DNA of 64,000 nucleotides. Source: Shinisaurus crocodilurus (Eukaryota; Chordata; Lepidosauria; Squamata; Shinisauridae). Location: assembly GCA_021292165.1 (NCBI GenBank), contig CM037878.1:288720971-288784970 (forward strand), in the 5' to 3' direction. Shown here piece by piece: positions 31,405 through 42,805 of this stretch (positions within the stretch are counted from its first letter, which is position 1; each line of letters begins with the position of its first letter). Under the pieces are notes generated by a model. That model saw only the letters and a list, made by a program, of their open reading frames with translations. It was not told the DNA's origin and searched no databases. The translations under genes and the position numbers were made by a program.

Positions 31405-31580
31405 TTGACTGTGGATCACTGTGGGAAGCTGTGTGGATCTAGAATTGGCCTCCACAGTCACTTACGGACCCATCGCTAGAGTCTACACAATTTTTTAGAA
31501 TTTCCTCCTTTTATAATTTTCTTTTTGTAATTTTATCCTGGAAGACAATCTTACTCGGTCACGAGTGATCGCCTACTACT
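31405..31580 (+). mobile_element. LINE 3' fragment (zinc-finger ORF family)
   Basis: Same 3' end as 32450-32785: GGAAGCTGTGTGGATCTAG, ACGGACCCATCGCTAG and CTCGGTCACGAGTGATCGCC, ending in a TACTACTA run. Confidence 0.55.
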
Positions 31581-32263
31581 ACTAGAAAAGCCTGAAAAAA
31601 TAATTTCCAGAAATGACCACATGAGGGCATGCGCTTCCCACAGAATAAGACACATCCTTTGTCTAGCTAGGCCACTGGTTTTTGAAACGATGTCAGGGGT
31701 AATTCTGCAGGTCCTCGGAAGCTGGTCAGGGGATCCTCTGACGAGAGAGTATGTATGAGTAATGGAGGAGAAGCTTCCCCAGAGCACAGCTGGCCCACCC
31801 ACCACTACTGATGTGCAGTCCCAGGAAAGTTGGGCGTGTTCCCAAGCACATTCTGAGCCATTCTCAGCATACAGAGTAAATGTACTTGTTTCTGAACTTG
31901 AGCATACCAGGCTTGGGCTCACATGACTGAATACTTCCCCATACCAAAAATAAAACGTTCCCTGCACACAGAAATCCAGCAGGGCAGGGAGAAAGGATCT
32001 GTGTGCAGATGTTTATTCTGATTTTTGATATGGAGATGAGCAGTCAGTGATGTGAGCTCCCACCTGCCCTGTGGAGCGATATATATATATAGATGAGGCA
32101 CAGGTTCACTTCTCGGCTCGCGGTTTTCGCAAACTAGGCCTCTGTTCACGTGGAGACGCAGTGCAGCCAAATAGGAACAGCCAGTGTCCCGCGTGAATTG
32201 CGGTTGCAGCCTAGAACACCTGTGACCCGCAGGGCTCCCCTTGGGAGATGCTTCAAAGCAGAC

Positions 32264-32336
32264 AAAGTCACCCGGTGAGCTTCATGGCTGAGTGGCGACT
32301 AGAACCCGGATCTCCTCGGTCCCAGTCCAACACTCG
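32264..32336 (-). mobile_element. Sauria SINE fragment
   Basis: AAAGTCACCCGGTGAGCTTC and GACTAGAACCCGGATCTCC, middle part of an inverted copy. Confidence 0.6.
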
Positions 32337-32360
32337 TCTAACAACTAGCAAGGCCTTTGG

Positions 32361-32452
32361 CTCATGCTGGCTCAGCTTGTCTGAGTGTGGAAAGCTAAGC
32401 AGGGTCAGGCCTGGTTATTACTTGGATGGGAGACCCCCTCCTTTAGTTTCCT
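32361..32452 (+). mobile_element. 5S rRNA-headed SINE, head only
   Basis: GGAAAGCTAAGCAGGGTCAG and ACTTGGATGGGAGACC match the 5S internal promoter. The CR1-type tail is missing: after CTAGTTTCCTGCA-like sequence it runs directly into the LINE at 32453. Confidence 0.65.
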
Positions 32453-32785
32453 GCACGAAAACTGGGAAGCTCTGGCCCATGAACGATCTAAATGGAGGTT
32501 GGCCTTTCACAAAGGTTCCATGGACTTTGAAGAAGCCCGAGTGCAAGGTGAAAGGGAGAAACGTGCTAAGCGAAAAGCACGTCAAATGAATCCTTTACAG
32601 GACCATCTTCTATCTGGTAACCTGTGTCCTCACTGTGGGAAGCTGTGTGGATCTAGAATTGGCCTCCACAGTCACTTACGGACCCATCGCTAGAGTCTAC
32701 ACAATCTTCTTTAGAATTTCCTCCTTTTATCCCGGAAGACAATCTTACTCGGTCACGAGTGATCGCCTGATGATGATGACTCGAT
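32453..32785 (+). mobile_element. Non-LTR retrotransposon 3' end with C-terminal zinc finger ORF
   Basis: Encodes AHERSKWRLAFHKGSMDFEE and a C2H2-like end CPHCGKLCGSRIGLHSHLRT (HR then stop at about 32693), then a 3' UTR and TGATGATGA tail. The inverted copy at 48765-49095 encodes nearly the same peptide. Two near-identical dispersed copies mark it as a repeat, not a host zinc-finger gene. Its clade is uncertain. Confidence 0.6.
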
Positions 32786-33393
32786 GGCCTTGTAGGCCCC
32801 TTCCAACTCTACTATTCTAAGATTCTAAGTCAGTGTGAGGAAGAGATCTCTGAAAGGAGAAGGTTTCAATTCCGTTCAAAATCCTAGCAGAGGCGGGCAT
32901 ACAGGTCTGGACAAACACACAGAGTGCGGATGATTGCAGCTCCGGGTCCCAAACAAGTGCAAACAAATAATTAACAGGCCTCCTTCAAACCAGCCACACC
33001 GCATGAATATTCATGCAGCACTGTCTTGATTTCTCTGCTGCCAAAGCGAAGCAGGCGTCTTTTGCCGTAACAGACCGGTCTTTGTTTGCCAACAAATAGA
33101 ACTCCATAGAAAGTGTGAAAGCTACTGGTGGTGCGGACCGAGTTGTAATATATTGGATTTTAGTAGTTTGAGCACATCCAGAAGAACCACAGTCCAGGTG
33201 ACTGGATGCAAAGGAGCAAAGACAAGAGACCCCAGTACTTTTAATCATTATAGACCAGAGACAGGTGGGTGCTTTCTCCTCTGCACGACCAGTAGAAGCA
33301 ATGGAGCCAAGTCCTGCTGTGGGTGAATAGCAGCTGGGAGAGACTTTTGTTGGGACTGCAGGCTGGGAGAAAAGGTTCGGTCTTCCTTCCCAT

Positions 33394-33979
33394 CAGGGGT
33401 GGTACTAGGTACCAAAAAGATCTGGGGCTCAGGTCCACAGGACCAAAATAAAAAAGAAAAAAGCACACATTCGCATATGCCAATTTACATATGCTCTAGA
33501 GCAGTGTTCTCCAACCTTGGGTCCCCAGATGTTTTTGGCCTACAACTCCCAGGACGCCCCAGCCAGCTACGCTGGCTGGGGCGTGCTGGGAGTTGTAGGC
33601 CAAAAACATCTGGGGACCCAAGGTTGGAGAACACTGCTCTAAAGTCTGTAAAGGAACCTGTCTCCTAAGGACACCCCTGCTTGTAAAAGGGGAAGTATGG
33701 ACAGGGGAGAGGAGAGCATTTGATTTCAGGAAAAAAACCTCAGGCAGAAAGATTCGAGGGTGGGGGGCGGCAGGAGATGAAGCAGATGTGGGCCAAAAGC
33801 CAGCTAGTCCAGGGGAAACAGACACAACAGAGAACATCAGGGCCCCGGTGGTACCTTTATTTCAGCAAGTGCCCCTGGACAGCAGGGCGGTGGGGCAGAG
33901 GGCCTCCCAGAGATCCGGGGCTCCAAGTGAAAGATTCGGGGCTCCAGCCCTAGTGGGCCGCCCCCTCACACCGCCTCCG
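33394..33979. mobile_element. hAT-like element (family F) with nested foldback
   Basis: CAGGGGTGGTACTAGG start and exact 8-bp duplication CTTCCCAT at 33386-33393 and 33980-33987. A family A foldback is inserted at 33502-33636. Confidence 0.8.
33502..33636. mobile_element. 135-bp hAT foldback MITE (family A)
   Basis: Target duplication CTCTAGAG (33494-33501) against CTCTAAAG (33637-33644), 7 of 8. Nested in the family F element. Confidence 0.9.
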
Positions 33980-34336
33980 CTTCCCATGCACCGTGGTCAC
34001 TACGGCTGCTATTAACCCCTCCTTCCGCCCCCAGGCAAACCAGGTTTGTGAAATCCAGTCACACACACAGTTCTGAATCTGGTCATCCTCTAGCTTGGCA
34101 AAGAGGGTTGCTACTCTATGGCCTTCAGGTGCCCCTTCCCACGGCTCAGGGACCACTAGGGTCGAGTTCCCATTTCCTGGCGGGAGAGGCCATGAAGCAC
34201 GGCCCTTTTGCCCTCCAACTCTGTTCCGATGGCCTGGTGTCCGATTTGACAGAGGCAGTCTTCTACCGGAAGGCGTGCTCTGCTTGATTGGCCGCCCAGC
34301 CCAAGTCTGGTTTGAAGCTTAAAAAACTGTAAAAAG

Positions 34337-34400
34337 CAGTGTTCTCCAACCTTGGGTCCCCAGATGTTTTTGGCCTACAACTCCCAGCATGCCCCAGCAG
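34337..34400. mobile_element. Family A foldback, left arm only
   Basis: CAGTGTTCTCC to GCATGCCCCAGCAG, then unrelated sequence. A complete copy starts 22 nt later. Confidence 0.75.
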
Positions 34401-34421
34401 TAGTTCTCACACTATCTAGTC

Positions 34422-34556
34422 CAGTGTTCTCCAACCTTGGGTCCCCAGATGTTTTTGGCCTACAACTCCCAGCAAGCCCCAGCCAGCTATGCTGGCTGGG
34501 GCATGCTGGGAGTTGTAGGCCAAAAACATCTGGGGACCCAAGGTTGGAGAACACTG
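34422..34556. mobile_element. 135-bp hAT foldback MITE (family A)
   Basis: Complete palindrome. Flanks ATCTAGTC and GGTTAGAG do not form a clean duplication, which suggests recombination with the adjacent partial copy. Confidence 0.85.
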
Positions 34557-34894
34557 GGTTAGAGAATATCTTAGCTGGAAGCAACAGATTGGCCTCCCCC
34601 AGGTCTCCCCCACTATGATGCGATGTACTGAATTTCTACTTAAATTATAGTCATTATTTCTACATTTGCATTTATGCATATAAATTATACATAAATTATA
34701 CATTTTAGGGTGTGTGTTTTTTAAAAACTGTTTGTCATCCACCTAGAGAACATTAGTTATTAGGCGAATTAGGAATGTAATAATGACATATTTTTTTTAA
34801 AAAAGCACATGCAAATATTATGCAAATTGCTATCCTCTTGTTTCCACTTTTGGGTGTGTGTGTGATGTATTTCTTCTTAAACAGGGTTCCTGTG

Positions 34895-35455
34895 TTTTAT
34901 TTATTTATTTATTTATTTATTATATTTATATTCTACCGTTTTCCCCGCAAGGAACCCAAGGCGGCGTACATGATCCTCCTCCTCCTCTCCATTTTATTCT
35001 TACAACAACCCTGCGATGTAGGCTAGGCTGAGAGGCAGTGACTGGGTTCAGACATGATAACCCACACTCAGAGGTTGAGTATGGGTTGTTGTTGAAACAC
35101 GAGTTATTGTGTTGTCTGAACCCAGCTGCGCTAACAAGACATGGTTTGTTAACCATGAACAACCCATGAAGAGAACTCATGGTTTGTTGTTGGGTTGTGA
35201 ACTGTGGGTCGTTCACCATGGTTTGTTATCTTGGCTGGGTTCAGACGTTTCGGTAACAATCCACATTTCAACAACAATCCATGTTTCAACAACCACCCAC
35301 ACACAACCCTTGAGTGTGGGTTATCATGTTGTCTGAACCCAATCAGTGACTGGGCCAAAGTCACCCAGTGTGCTTGATGGCCGAGTGGGGACTAGAACCT
35401 GGACCTTCTGAGTCCCAGTCCAACACTCTATCCACTACGCCACACTGGCTCCCTG
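34895..35455 (-). mobile_element. Sauria SINE split by a 300-bp foldback
   Basis: SINE tail at 34895-35044 (TTATATTTATATTCTACCG) and head half at 35345-35455 (GTCACCCAGTGTGCTTGATG to CACTACGCCACACTGGCTC). Sequence CAGTGACTG is duplicated at the insertion point. Confidence 0.75.
35045..35344. mobile_element. Foldback element, GGTTCAGACA ends
   Basis: Long inverted repeat: GGTTCAGACATGATAACCC at the left, GGGTTATCATGTTGTCTGAA at the right. Inserted in a SINE with CAGTGACTG on both sides (about 9 bp). Relatives at about 41747-41945 and 62322-62522. Superfamily uncertain. Confidence 0.6.
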
Positions 35456-35897
35456 TTTTAAAGAATAATCTGAAAGGCAGACATTCAACAGGTTAGGTGT
35501 TCACCATCTCTGCACCTCTTGTGCTGGGGAAATCCAAACCTGGTGAAGTTCTGCATGTCACACAACTGGTTAAATGCACAAGAGCTCTGTCAGGACAATA
35601 AAAATGGAATCGGTCCCATGAGGGTGTGTGTGTGTGTGTGTGTGTATTAGACTCATGAGATGCCCTGCCCGCAGAGTCACAAATGACTTCACAAAACCCA
35701 TAAAACAGCAGAACATCCCACAAACATTTTCAATAAGTCAATATAGAATATAATTCTAAAAATCACCTTTACTGTATGCCCAGGCAAATACAGAGAAAGC
35801 TCTTGCAATGCCATTAGAAGACACTCAGATTCTGGCATTGGTGGATCTCCAGAGAAAGGGATTATAGAGCCAGAGATCATATGGTTAAAGTGTTTTA

Positions 35898-36032
35898 GGG
35901 CACGATCCGATGCATGTTTAGACAGAAAAAAGTCCTACAACTCCCAGCAGGCCCCCAGCCAGCATGGCTGGCTGCGGCTTGCTGGGAGTTGTAGGCCTTT
36001 TTTTTCTGTCTAAACATGCATAAGATTGCACT
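35898..36032. mobile_element. Harbinger-like foldback MITE (family B)
   Basis: GGGCACGATCC start after TTA, arms with TTTAGACAGAAAAAAGTCC and the CTACAACTCCCAGCA core. The right end is degraded. Confidence 0.7.
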
Positions 36033-36115
36033 GTTCATTTGGCATCCTCATCAGCCACCACATTTCAAGGTTTGGGGTTTCCATCTTTGGCACAAACGCT
36101 ACTATTCCAACTGAG

Positions 36116-36790
36116 CAGGGCCGGATTAACATAGGGGCGATTGGAGCGGCCGCTCCAGGCCCATAACAGACAATAGGCCCACAATATAGGGACACGCGGC
36201 ACGATTTGAGTTAGCTCTGATCGTTATCATTCAGCATAATTAATGATTTTTTCAAGATTAGAAAGGTGTTCTAAGTACATCTGCATTACAGGCTTGAGGC
36301 AAGACCTAGCAAGAACTGTTGTTCTCAAATTAGCATTTCGGTAGGTTTTTGCATTTCAATCACTGTTACTACATTTCTTTGAAGCACATGGGGGCTTGCT
36401 AGGGTCTGTAATATTCAGATTTAGAAGGGACCTCTCTCTCCAGCCTCAGCAAAAGATCTTTCTGATTCGCAGCTCAATTGTTCAAATGCTAGTTTAACAA
36501 AAAAACGAAAACAAAACAATGCAACAAGAACAACACAATTATTCTTGGTCAAGCAAAGCTTCCTGGCTTTTTGTTGTGGCTGCTTTTTCTTTTTTAATAA
36601 ATAAATTTGGGGGAAATTGGGAAGACCCTTACTGATGAGCTGCAGGAGTTTTTGAGTTTTGGCACTTTAATGGTAATTAAAATATTTAATTTGTTTTAAT
36701 ATAAAATTGCGTCTTCATTTTATTTATTTCCATAAAAAGGCCCACCAAAATCCTCAGCACCAGGCCCATAATGCTCTTAATCCGGCCCTG
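36116..36790. mobile_element. hAT element, CAGGGCCGGATTAA ends
   Basis: Termini CAGGGCCGGATTAA and TTAATCCGGCCCTG with an exact 8-bp duplication CAACTGAG (36108-36115, 36791-36798). The AT-rich interior has no transposase frame. A terminal fragment recurs at 43408-43440. Confidence 0.9.
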
Positions 36791-37270
36791 CAACTGAGTC
36801 ATGAATCCCAGTGATCTTTCAACAGGCGTATTCAACAGATCTTTCAACAGGAGAGGTCCCTTCTAAACACTGGACCAAGCCACTGATGTATTTCTCCATA
36901 AGTCCTATGGTGGTATCAGAGCTCCAGGGCAGACATGATTCCAGGGCCGTTTACAAGCTTTTCAGTCTAGCACTCATTCTGTTTCGTAATCGAGTCGCCT
37001 CCCTGATTCTGCTGAAATCATTAGATCATGCAGCGGTTCCACAGCTGACGCTGAAACTTGGCAACATGTTTGCCATTTCTTCTTCTTTCCTGGGAACGGC
37101 ATTATCTGGCATTTCCAGCGAAGGTTCCCAGCAGCTCAAAGGCCAAGTTGCCTATCAGCTTGGACCATCTGGAGCAAAGGTCTTTTCCGTTGTGATAATG
37201 ATGGGTCATAATTCTTCCTATTGCAACACAAATGCAAGGGTGGCCGGGTGACCGGCCAGATGGGCGATTA

Positions 37271-37310
<40 letters not shown>

Positions 37311-37312
37311 AT
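37271..37312. repeat. (AAAT)n microsatellite
   Basis: About ten uninterrupted TAAA units. Confidence 0.95.
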
Positions 37313-37353
37313 GCCATTCCCCATCCCCCACCTCGCCACAGCTCCATCTTAGA

Positions 37354-38110
37354 TCTTAGATCATAGAGTTGGAAGGGACCTACAAGGCCATCGAGTCCAG
37401 CCCCCTGCTCAATGCAGGGATCCAAGTCAAAGCATCCCGTACAGATGGCTGTCCAGCCGCACCTTGAATGCCTCCAGTGTGGGAGAGCCCACGGCCTCCC
37501 TAGGTAGTTGGCTCCATTGTCTTATTGCTCTAACAGTCAGGAAGTTTTTCCTGATGTTTAGGTGGAATCTGGGTTCTTGTATCTTGAGCCCATGATTCCG
37601 TGTCCTGCACTCTGGGATGGTCAAGAAGAGATTTCATAGATTTCATAGATCATAGAGTTGGAAGGAGCCTACAAGGCCATCGAGTCCAACCCCCTGCTCA
37701 ATGCAGGAAACTAGAGGAGGGGTCTCCCATCAAAGTAACAACCAGGCTTGACCCTGCTTAGCTTTCCACGCTCAGACAAGCTGAGCCAGCAGATCCTGGC
37801 CCTCCTCTGTGTGACAACCTTTCAAGTACTTGAAGAGCGCTATCGTATCTCCGCTCAGTCTTCTCTTCTGAAGGCTAAACATGCCCAGTTCCTTCAGCCT
37901 CTCCTCACAGGGCTTTGTTTCCAGTCCCTTTATCATCCTTGTTGCCCTCCTCTGAACCCTCTCCAGTTTGTCTATGTCCTTCTTAAAGTGTGGCGCCCAG
38001 AACTGGACACAGTACTCAAGATGATGCCTAACCAGTGCTGAGTAGAGGGGAGCTTGTACTTCCCGCGATTTGGAAGCTATACTTCTATTAATGCAGCCCA
38101 CAATAGCTAT
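37354..38110 (-). mobile_element. CR1 LINE 3' part, interrupted by a 5S-CR1 SINE
   Basis: The minus strand encodes a CR1 RT C-terminus ([39 protein letters not shown]). The SINE at 37633-37796 sits between 37354-37632 (3' UTR) and 37797-38110 (ORF end). Confidence 0.85.
37633..37796 (-). mobile_element. 5S rRNA-headed SINE with CR1 tail
   Basis: On minus: GCTCAGCTTGTCTGAGCGTG, GAAAGCTAAGCAGGGTCAAG, TTGATGGGAGACCCC, then GAGCAGGGGGTTGGACTCG and the GATCTATGAAATCTATGAAA tail. Inserted in a CR1 element. Confidence 0.8.
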
Positions 38111-38363
38111 ATATAACCTCGCAAGGTGACTTACGTATGCAACAACCAAATTCCACATTATTAAAACATTAAAATGGCAGAAGCCATTCACATTAAAAAT
38201 AAAAATAATAGCAGCTGATCAATATCTATTCAGATGATAGCTCCATAAAAATGTATCCCCTTGCCCTAGTAGCATAGCCATACTAGGTGGGCTTATAGTT
38301 GAATAACTAAACACAACACAGTCTGTAAAACAGCCCTGCATTCTGCTAAGACCAAAGAGCGGG

Positions 38364-38894
38364 GGAGGGGTGGCAAACCTGTGGCCCCGCAGAAGTTGTT
38401 GGACTAGAGCAGCTCCCATCATTCCTGACCTTTGGCCAAGCTGGCTGGGGGCAGATGGGAGTTGGAACCCAACTACATCTGCAGGGCCACAGGCTTACCA
38501 ACCACCACCTCTGCCGTAAAGCAGCCCAAGAGTTGGATTCTGTTTTGGAGACACTCTTGGGGAGGGGTGGGGGGTCACATCGCAGTCATGGGGGGGAGAG
38601 GGTGTTTGAAGGCATAAAGGGCGGGGCCAAAGGGAAAAGGGGATGTGGCCAAAACACAAAAACATACCAGCCTATTTTAGCTTAAAGCTCTTAGCGCCAG
38701 TAACTGAGCATCAAGAGAGGCGTTCCAACCTTTCAGAATGGGCGAAAAACTGCACAAAAGCTGGGAAGCCACCAAAGGATTGGTGGTTGGGGCAGAGGGG
38801 GGGTGGCCATCTGCGGGACCCGGGAGGGGTGGGTTGGGACTCTGCGCGGGCTGAATTTGGTGCAGGGGCCTGAGGTTCAGCGTCCCTGCCATTT
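38364..38894. mobile_element. hAT-like repeat related to 12969-13288
   Basis: Shares the block TTTTAGCTTAAAGCTCTTAG and the CAACCTTTCAGAA region with the RPS3-intron element, and ends GTTCAGCGTCCCTGCC. Boundaries are approximate. Confidence 0.45.
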
Positions 38895-38977
38895 AGGATG
38901 GAAAAGAGGAAGGAAGGAAAGGTCAAAGGTAACAAGGAATGAACGGGATAGAAGAGTGCAGAATTCAGAAACTCTGT

Positions 38978-39114
38978 CAGTGTTCTCCAACCTTGGGTCC
39001 CCAGATGTTTTTGGCCTACAACTCCCAGCATGCCCCAGCCAGCTACGCTGGCTGGGGCATGCTGGGAGTTGTAGGCCAAAAAAACATCTGGGGACCCAAG
39101 GTTGGAGAACACTG
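38978..39114. mobile_element. hAT foldback MITE (family A)
   Basis: Complete palindrome with two extra A residues in the right arm. Flanks AACTCTGT and CGTCTAGC do not match. Confidence 0.85.
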
Positions 39115-39756
39115 CGTCTAGCTTGAGTCCTTTGCTTTTTCAAAAGCTATCCTTCCTATTTGCTTCTCAGTCTTCCTCCAAAGAGCTCACAGCAGTAGGT
39201 CTTTCCCCATCTTATGCCAACAAACTGTGGGGAAGGTGGGATGGGCTAAGATTTCAAGGTCACCCCGCACGTTTCTGGCCTGAACGGGGATTTGGATTCG
39301 GATCTTAGCGGCCAGAGCCTAACACTGTTCAGTACACCACCAGACACAAAGCTCTTTTTGAATGGTCTCTATAAAAACAATCAACGTCCCAAATTATTTT
39401 GTCGCGACTGCTGTGGTGCTTAAGAGTAACACTAAAAAAAAAAAAAAGGTTCCAAATTATGGAGGTTAAAAGAAGACCCAGAAAGGGCAAGAACTGGTCT
39501 TGTGCATTGCCCCCGTGAGCTGGAAGGCTTTCAAGTTCCTCCTATTTCTGGAGCTTTTACAAATCCCAGAAGGGCTGGAACAGAGAAAAGGGTGATAAAC
39601 AAAAAAAGGGACCACAACAATAGTAGCACCGGAGGATTAATGTACCGTATGCGGTCTGGAATTCGAAATTGCTGCCTGCTGAGAAGTACTTCTTCATTAC
39701 CATGCAAGGTCGGATATTGATTCAAAAGGGCTTGCTTTACTCCAATACTGTCCACA

Positions 39757-39920
39757 GCTGTAGCTCAGTCATAGCGTAAAGTGCAGAAGGCCCCAAGTTC
39801 CATCCCTGGCATCTCCGGGTAGAGCAGGAAAAATCCTGCCTGAAACCCCGGAAGGCTGCTGCCGGTCGGTGTCGACATTACTGGACTAGATGGGCCAAGA
39901 GCAGCTTCCTATATTCCACT
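39757..39920 (+). mobile_element. tRNA-headed SINE with LINE-type tail
   Basis: AGCTGTAGCTCAGTCATAGC head (A-box-like), AAGTTCCATCCCTGG B-box region, and GGACTAGATGGGCC tail. Its tRNA-like part is not a functional tRNA gene: the B box is mutated and no cloverleaf closes. Confidence 0.65.
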
Positions 39921-39993
39921 ACACTAGTCAGGATACCAAAAACTAAGATTGGGGCCAACTCAGAAAAAGCATTTTACTAATGTGACACTAGAG

Positions 39994-40128
39994 CAATGTT
40001 CTCCAACTTTGGGTCTCCAGATGTTTTTGGCCTACAACTCCCAGCATGCCCCAGCCAGCATAGCTGGCTGGGGCATGCTGGGAGTTGTAGGCCAAAAACA
40101 TCTGGGGACCCAAGGTTGGAGAACACAG
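39994..40128. mobile_element. hAT foldback MITE (family A)
   Basis: 135 bp with mutated ends (CAATGTT, AACACAG), suggesting an older copy. Left flank CACTAGAG. Confidence 0.85.
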
Positions 40129-40158
40129 CATAGTCCTGCTGCCTAGTATCTTCTAACC

Positions 40159-40277
40159 CAGTGTTCTCCAACCTTGGGTCCCCAGATGTTTTTGGCCTAC
40201 AACTCCCAATAGCTGGCTGGGGCATGCTGGGAGTTGTAGGCCAAAAACATCTGGGGACCCAAGGTTGGAGAACACAG
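40159..40277. mobile_element. hAT foldback MITE (family A), central deletion
   Basis: 119 bp. The loop region and part of one arm are lost (CAACTCCCAATAGCTGG). Left flank TTCTAACC. Confidence 0.85.
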
Positions 40278-40334
40278 CACCAGAGTGAATCAGACCCCAG
40301 TGAAATCATAGGTGGAAACACCACCATCACCACC

Positions 40335-40723
40335 TAGGGCTGTAATGTTTAATCGATTAATTGGTTAGATTAATTGATTTTTTAAAAATGCATTTTTAAA
40401 GGTATCTCTAATTGATTAGGCAGTGGATTTATTTTCTTCCAAAAAAATAATAATAACCTTAATACAAGTGCTTATTAAAAACTGCAGATGGCAAGCACTG
40501 CTTTAACAGAGGCATTCTCTCTCTTTTCACACGCAAACGGTGTGCCTCTTCTGTTACGTCACATGTGTGTATCTGCTAAGAAAAGAAAAGAAAAACAAAC
40601 TACACTTCTTGCTTCGGAAATATTGTTTTTTAACCCATATGCAAATTTAAAGATTGATAGGATAATTAGTCTACTAAAAGTCATCTGATTAACTAACATT
40701 TATTTAATTGAGTTGCAGCCCTA
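40335..40723. mobile_element. DNA transposon-like element, TAGGGCTG ends
   Basis: TAGGGCTGTAATGTTTAATC at the left and GAGTTGCAGCCCTA at the right with ATCGATTAATTGG-rich interior. Probably a hAT derivative; no clear target duplication. Confidence 0.5.
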
Positions 40724-40828
40724 AAATAAAACACCCCATTGAGATACCCACCTGGCAGCCTGAAACCAGTTGTGCAGTCTTTTGATTCCAAAAAAATCCT
40801 TTTTCTTTTCTTTTGGACCCCACTATCC

Positions 40829-41126
40829 TAAGGGTGCTATCACTTTTCCACTTGTTCCTGAGGATCTAGGTGCTCAGGATCATGGAAAAGTGGGAGCCAC
40901 CCCCTTTTTAAAGGAACTGGCATTTTGACAGCTACCTGTCAAAACTCCAGCTCCTTTTTAAAAAGGGTTGTTTTTGACAGGGCTTCCCATGGTTTCTCCA
41001 CAGGGACATATGCAGGCATATGACAACTGACCGCTCCTTTTAAAAGGGGGTGGCTCGCACTTTTCCATGTTCCTGAGCATCTAGAGTCTCGGGAACAAGT
41101 GGAAAAATGAGAGCACCCTTAGGACA
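40829..41126. mobile_element. Foldback element, CCTAAGGGTGC ends
   Basis: CCTAAGGGTGCTATCACTTT and its complement AAATGAGAGCACCCTTAGG enclose further inverted blocks (TTCCTGAGGATCTAG). Possibly Harbinger-like. Confidence 0.55.
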
Positions 41127-41746
41127 ATGGAGTCCAAAACAAACAACAACAACAGTCAACAGAGGATCTTGCCAGAAAGGTGGTATAAATCCTACCACCC
41201 CCTATTCGTGAGCACAGATCACTCGTGCCTTTGGTTTGGCTCGACAGCTTGTCTTTTGACAGCTGTCAGTCAAACCAAAGGGGAAGAAAGGGCTATTGGG
41301 AGCCTCTCTGGGTCAATGACCAAGGTTGGTACCTGTTGCACTTTTGTCCATTTTTGGACCTCCATAAGGCGTGCACATGCGAAAGACCAATAATAATAAT
41401 AATGATTAAAAAAAACATTGTGCGCAAATATCTGTGCACTTTTGGGGGTGCCAAAAATAATTAAAGAATTGGTTTGCAACCATGGACAGCCTCTCCAAGG
41501 TGCAGCTGGGGCACTTCGAAGGGGCTGTCAGTGGCTGTCAAAAAAGGGTAAAGGGCAAAACATCCACGGCGAGCTAAAAAGTCTCACAAACACGGTGGGG
41601 GGATACGCAGCCAGTGCTAGTTGCCCCAAAGTGCCACTGGGTGCCTGTTACAACCTTGGCAAGAGCGGAAAGAGGTTTTTGCTGCTCTTGCAAAGTGGCT
41701 CGCTCGCCACTTCCCAGCACCCATTTTAACAATGGGGTTGGTCACC

Positions 41747-41945
41747 CGGGTTCGGACGACACGCGACAACCCATCGTGGGTACAACAACAACCCCTATCG
41801 AACAACCCATGGTTTGTCAGGGTGGCTTGTTGCCCACGAACAAGCCACGCTGTGGGGAAATGGTCTGGGTTCATACGACACGACAACCCACCGTGGCTTG
41901 GTCACACCTACGATGGGTTGCCGTGTCATGCGAGCCCAGTCACAA
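41747..41945. mobile_element. Foldback element (GGTTCGGACGAC type)
   Basis: Inverted-repeat arms with ACAACCCATCGTGGGT, related to 35045-35344. Confidence 0.45.
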
Positions 41946-42463
41946 TGATCTACTGGAAGGTGAAAGGAAGCAATCGGGTACAATATAGGAGGCGTTATTT
42001 TGAATGGCTTTTCTGTAAACAAGGGACTCGGCTTCCAAGAAGCATTTCACTCATTTCAAGGAAGGGTGTTTGTTTTTTTGTTTTTGTTGTGTTTTTTTTA
42101 CTGCACTGGTAAATTATTTAAGTGATGGCTGCATAAACACATAGGAGAGGAAGAAAAGAAAGAGCAGAGAGCTATTTAGCTGGAAATTATTCTGCTCTTT
42201 ACTTTTTAATGAAGCCACTGCGTTCACCTAGGTTCACCCGAGGCCTGGGCAGCAATCAGCTCCACCTCCATGGGGAAGGACAGCTGGGAGTAGGGCGGCC
42301 TCTTGTGAACTGCTAAAAAAAGAGGACACAAATCACCAAAAAAAGAGGACAGTGCTTGGCATAAAATAGAGGATGCCTTCCAAATAGAGGTCACTAGGCA
42401 GCCCTTCAAATAGAGGACTGTCCTCTGTAAAATAGGTGCAACGGGCAGGTGAGAAGAGTGTTT

Positions 42464-42700
42464 TATTTATTTATTATATTTATACCCCACCTTTTTTCCT
42501 GCAAGGAACCCAAGGCGGCTTACATAATCCTCCTCCTCCTCTCTACTTTATCCTCACAACAACCCTGTGAGGTAGGTTAGGCTAAGAGTCAGTGACTGGC
42601 CCAAAGTCACCCAGCGAGTTTCATGGCCAAGCGGGGACTAGAACCCGGATCTCCTGAGTCCCAGTCCAACACTCTCACCACTACGCCACACTGAAGCCCA
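42464..42700 (-). mobile_element. Sauria SINE
   Basis: Complete inverted copy, TTATATTTATACCCCACC to CTACGCCACACTG, followed by a short tandem duplication of a GAAGCCCAGGTGTAC unit. Confidence 0.85.
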
Positions 42701-42805
42701 GGTGTACACGCTGAAGCCCAGGTGTACTTTTGGAGCTCCAGACGTGAAATTTTAACCAAGCCTAAAAAGAGTCAACGGCCTGGAGCACACCAAAATAGAG
42801 AAGGG

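Noticed and set aside
32385..32693. Host C2H2 zinc-finger protein gene
   Set aside because: Near-identical peptide is encoded by the inverted copy at 48.8-49.0 kb with the same repeat tail, so it is a retroelement ORF end.
36811..37251. 146-codon open frame
   Set aside because: No family resemblance and no splice context. Possible ancient repeat or chance frame; evidence too weak to call a gene.
41621..42112. 163-codon open frame
   Set aside because: Covers a foldback element and a poly-T region; frames overlap on the other strand.
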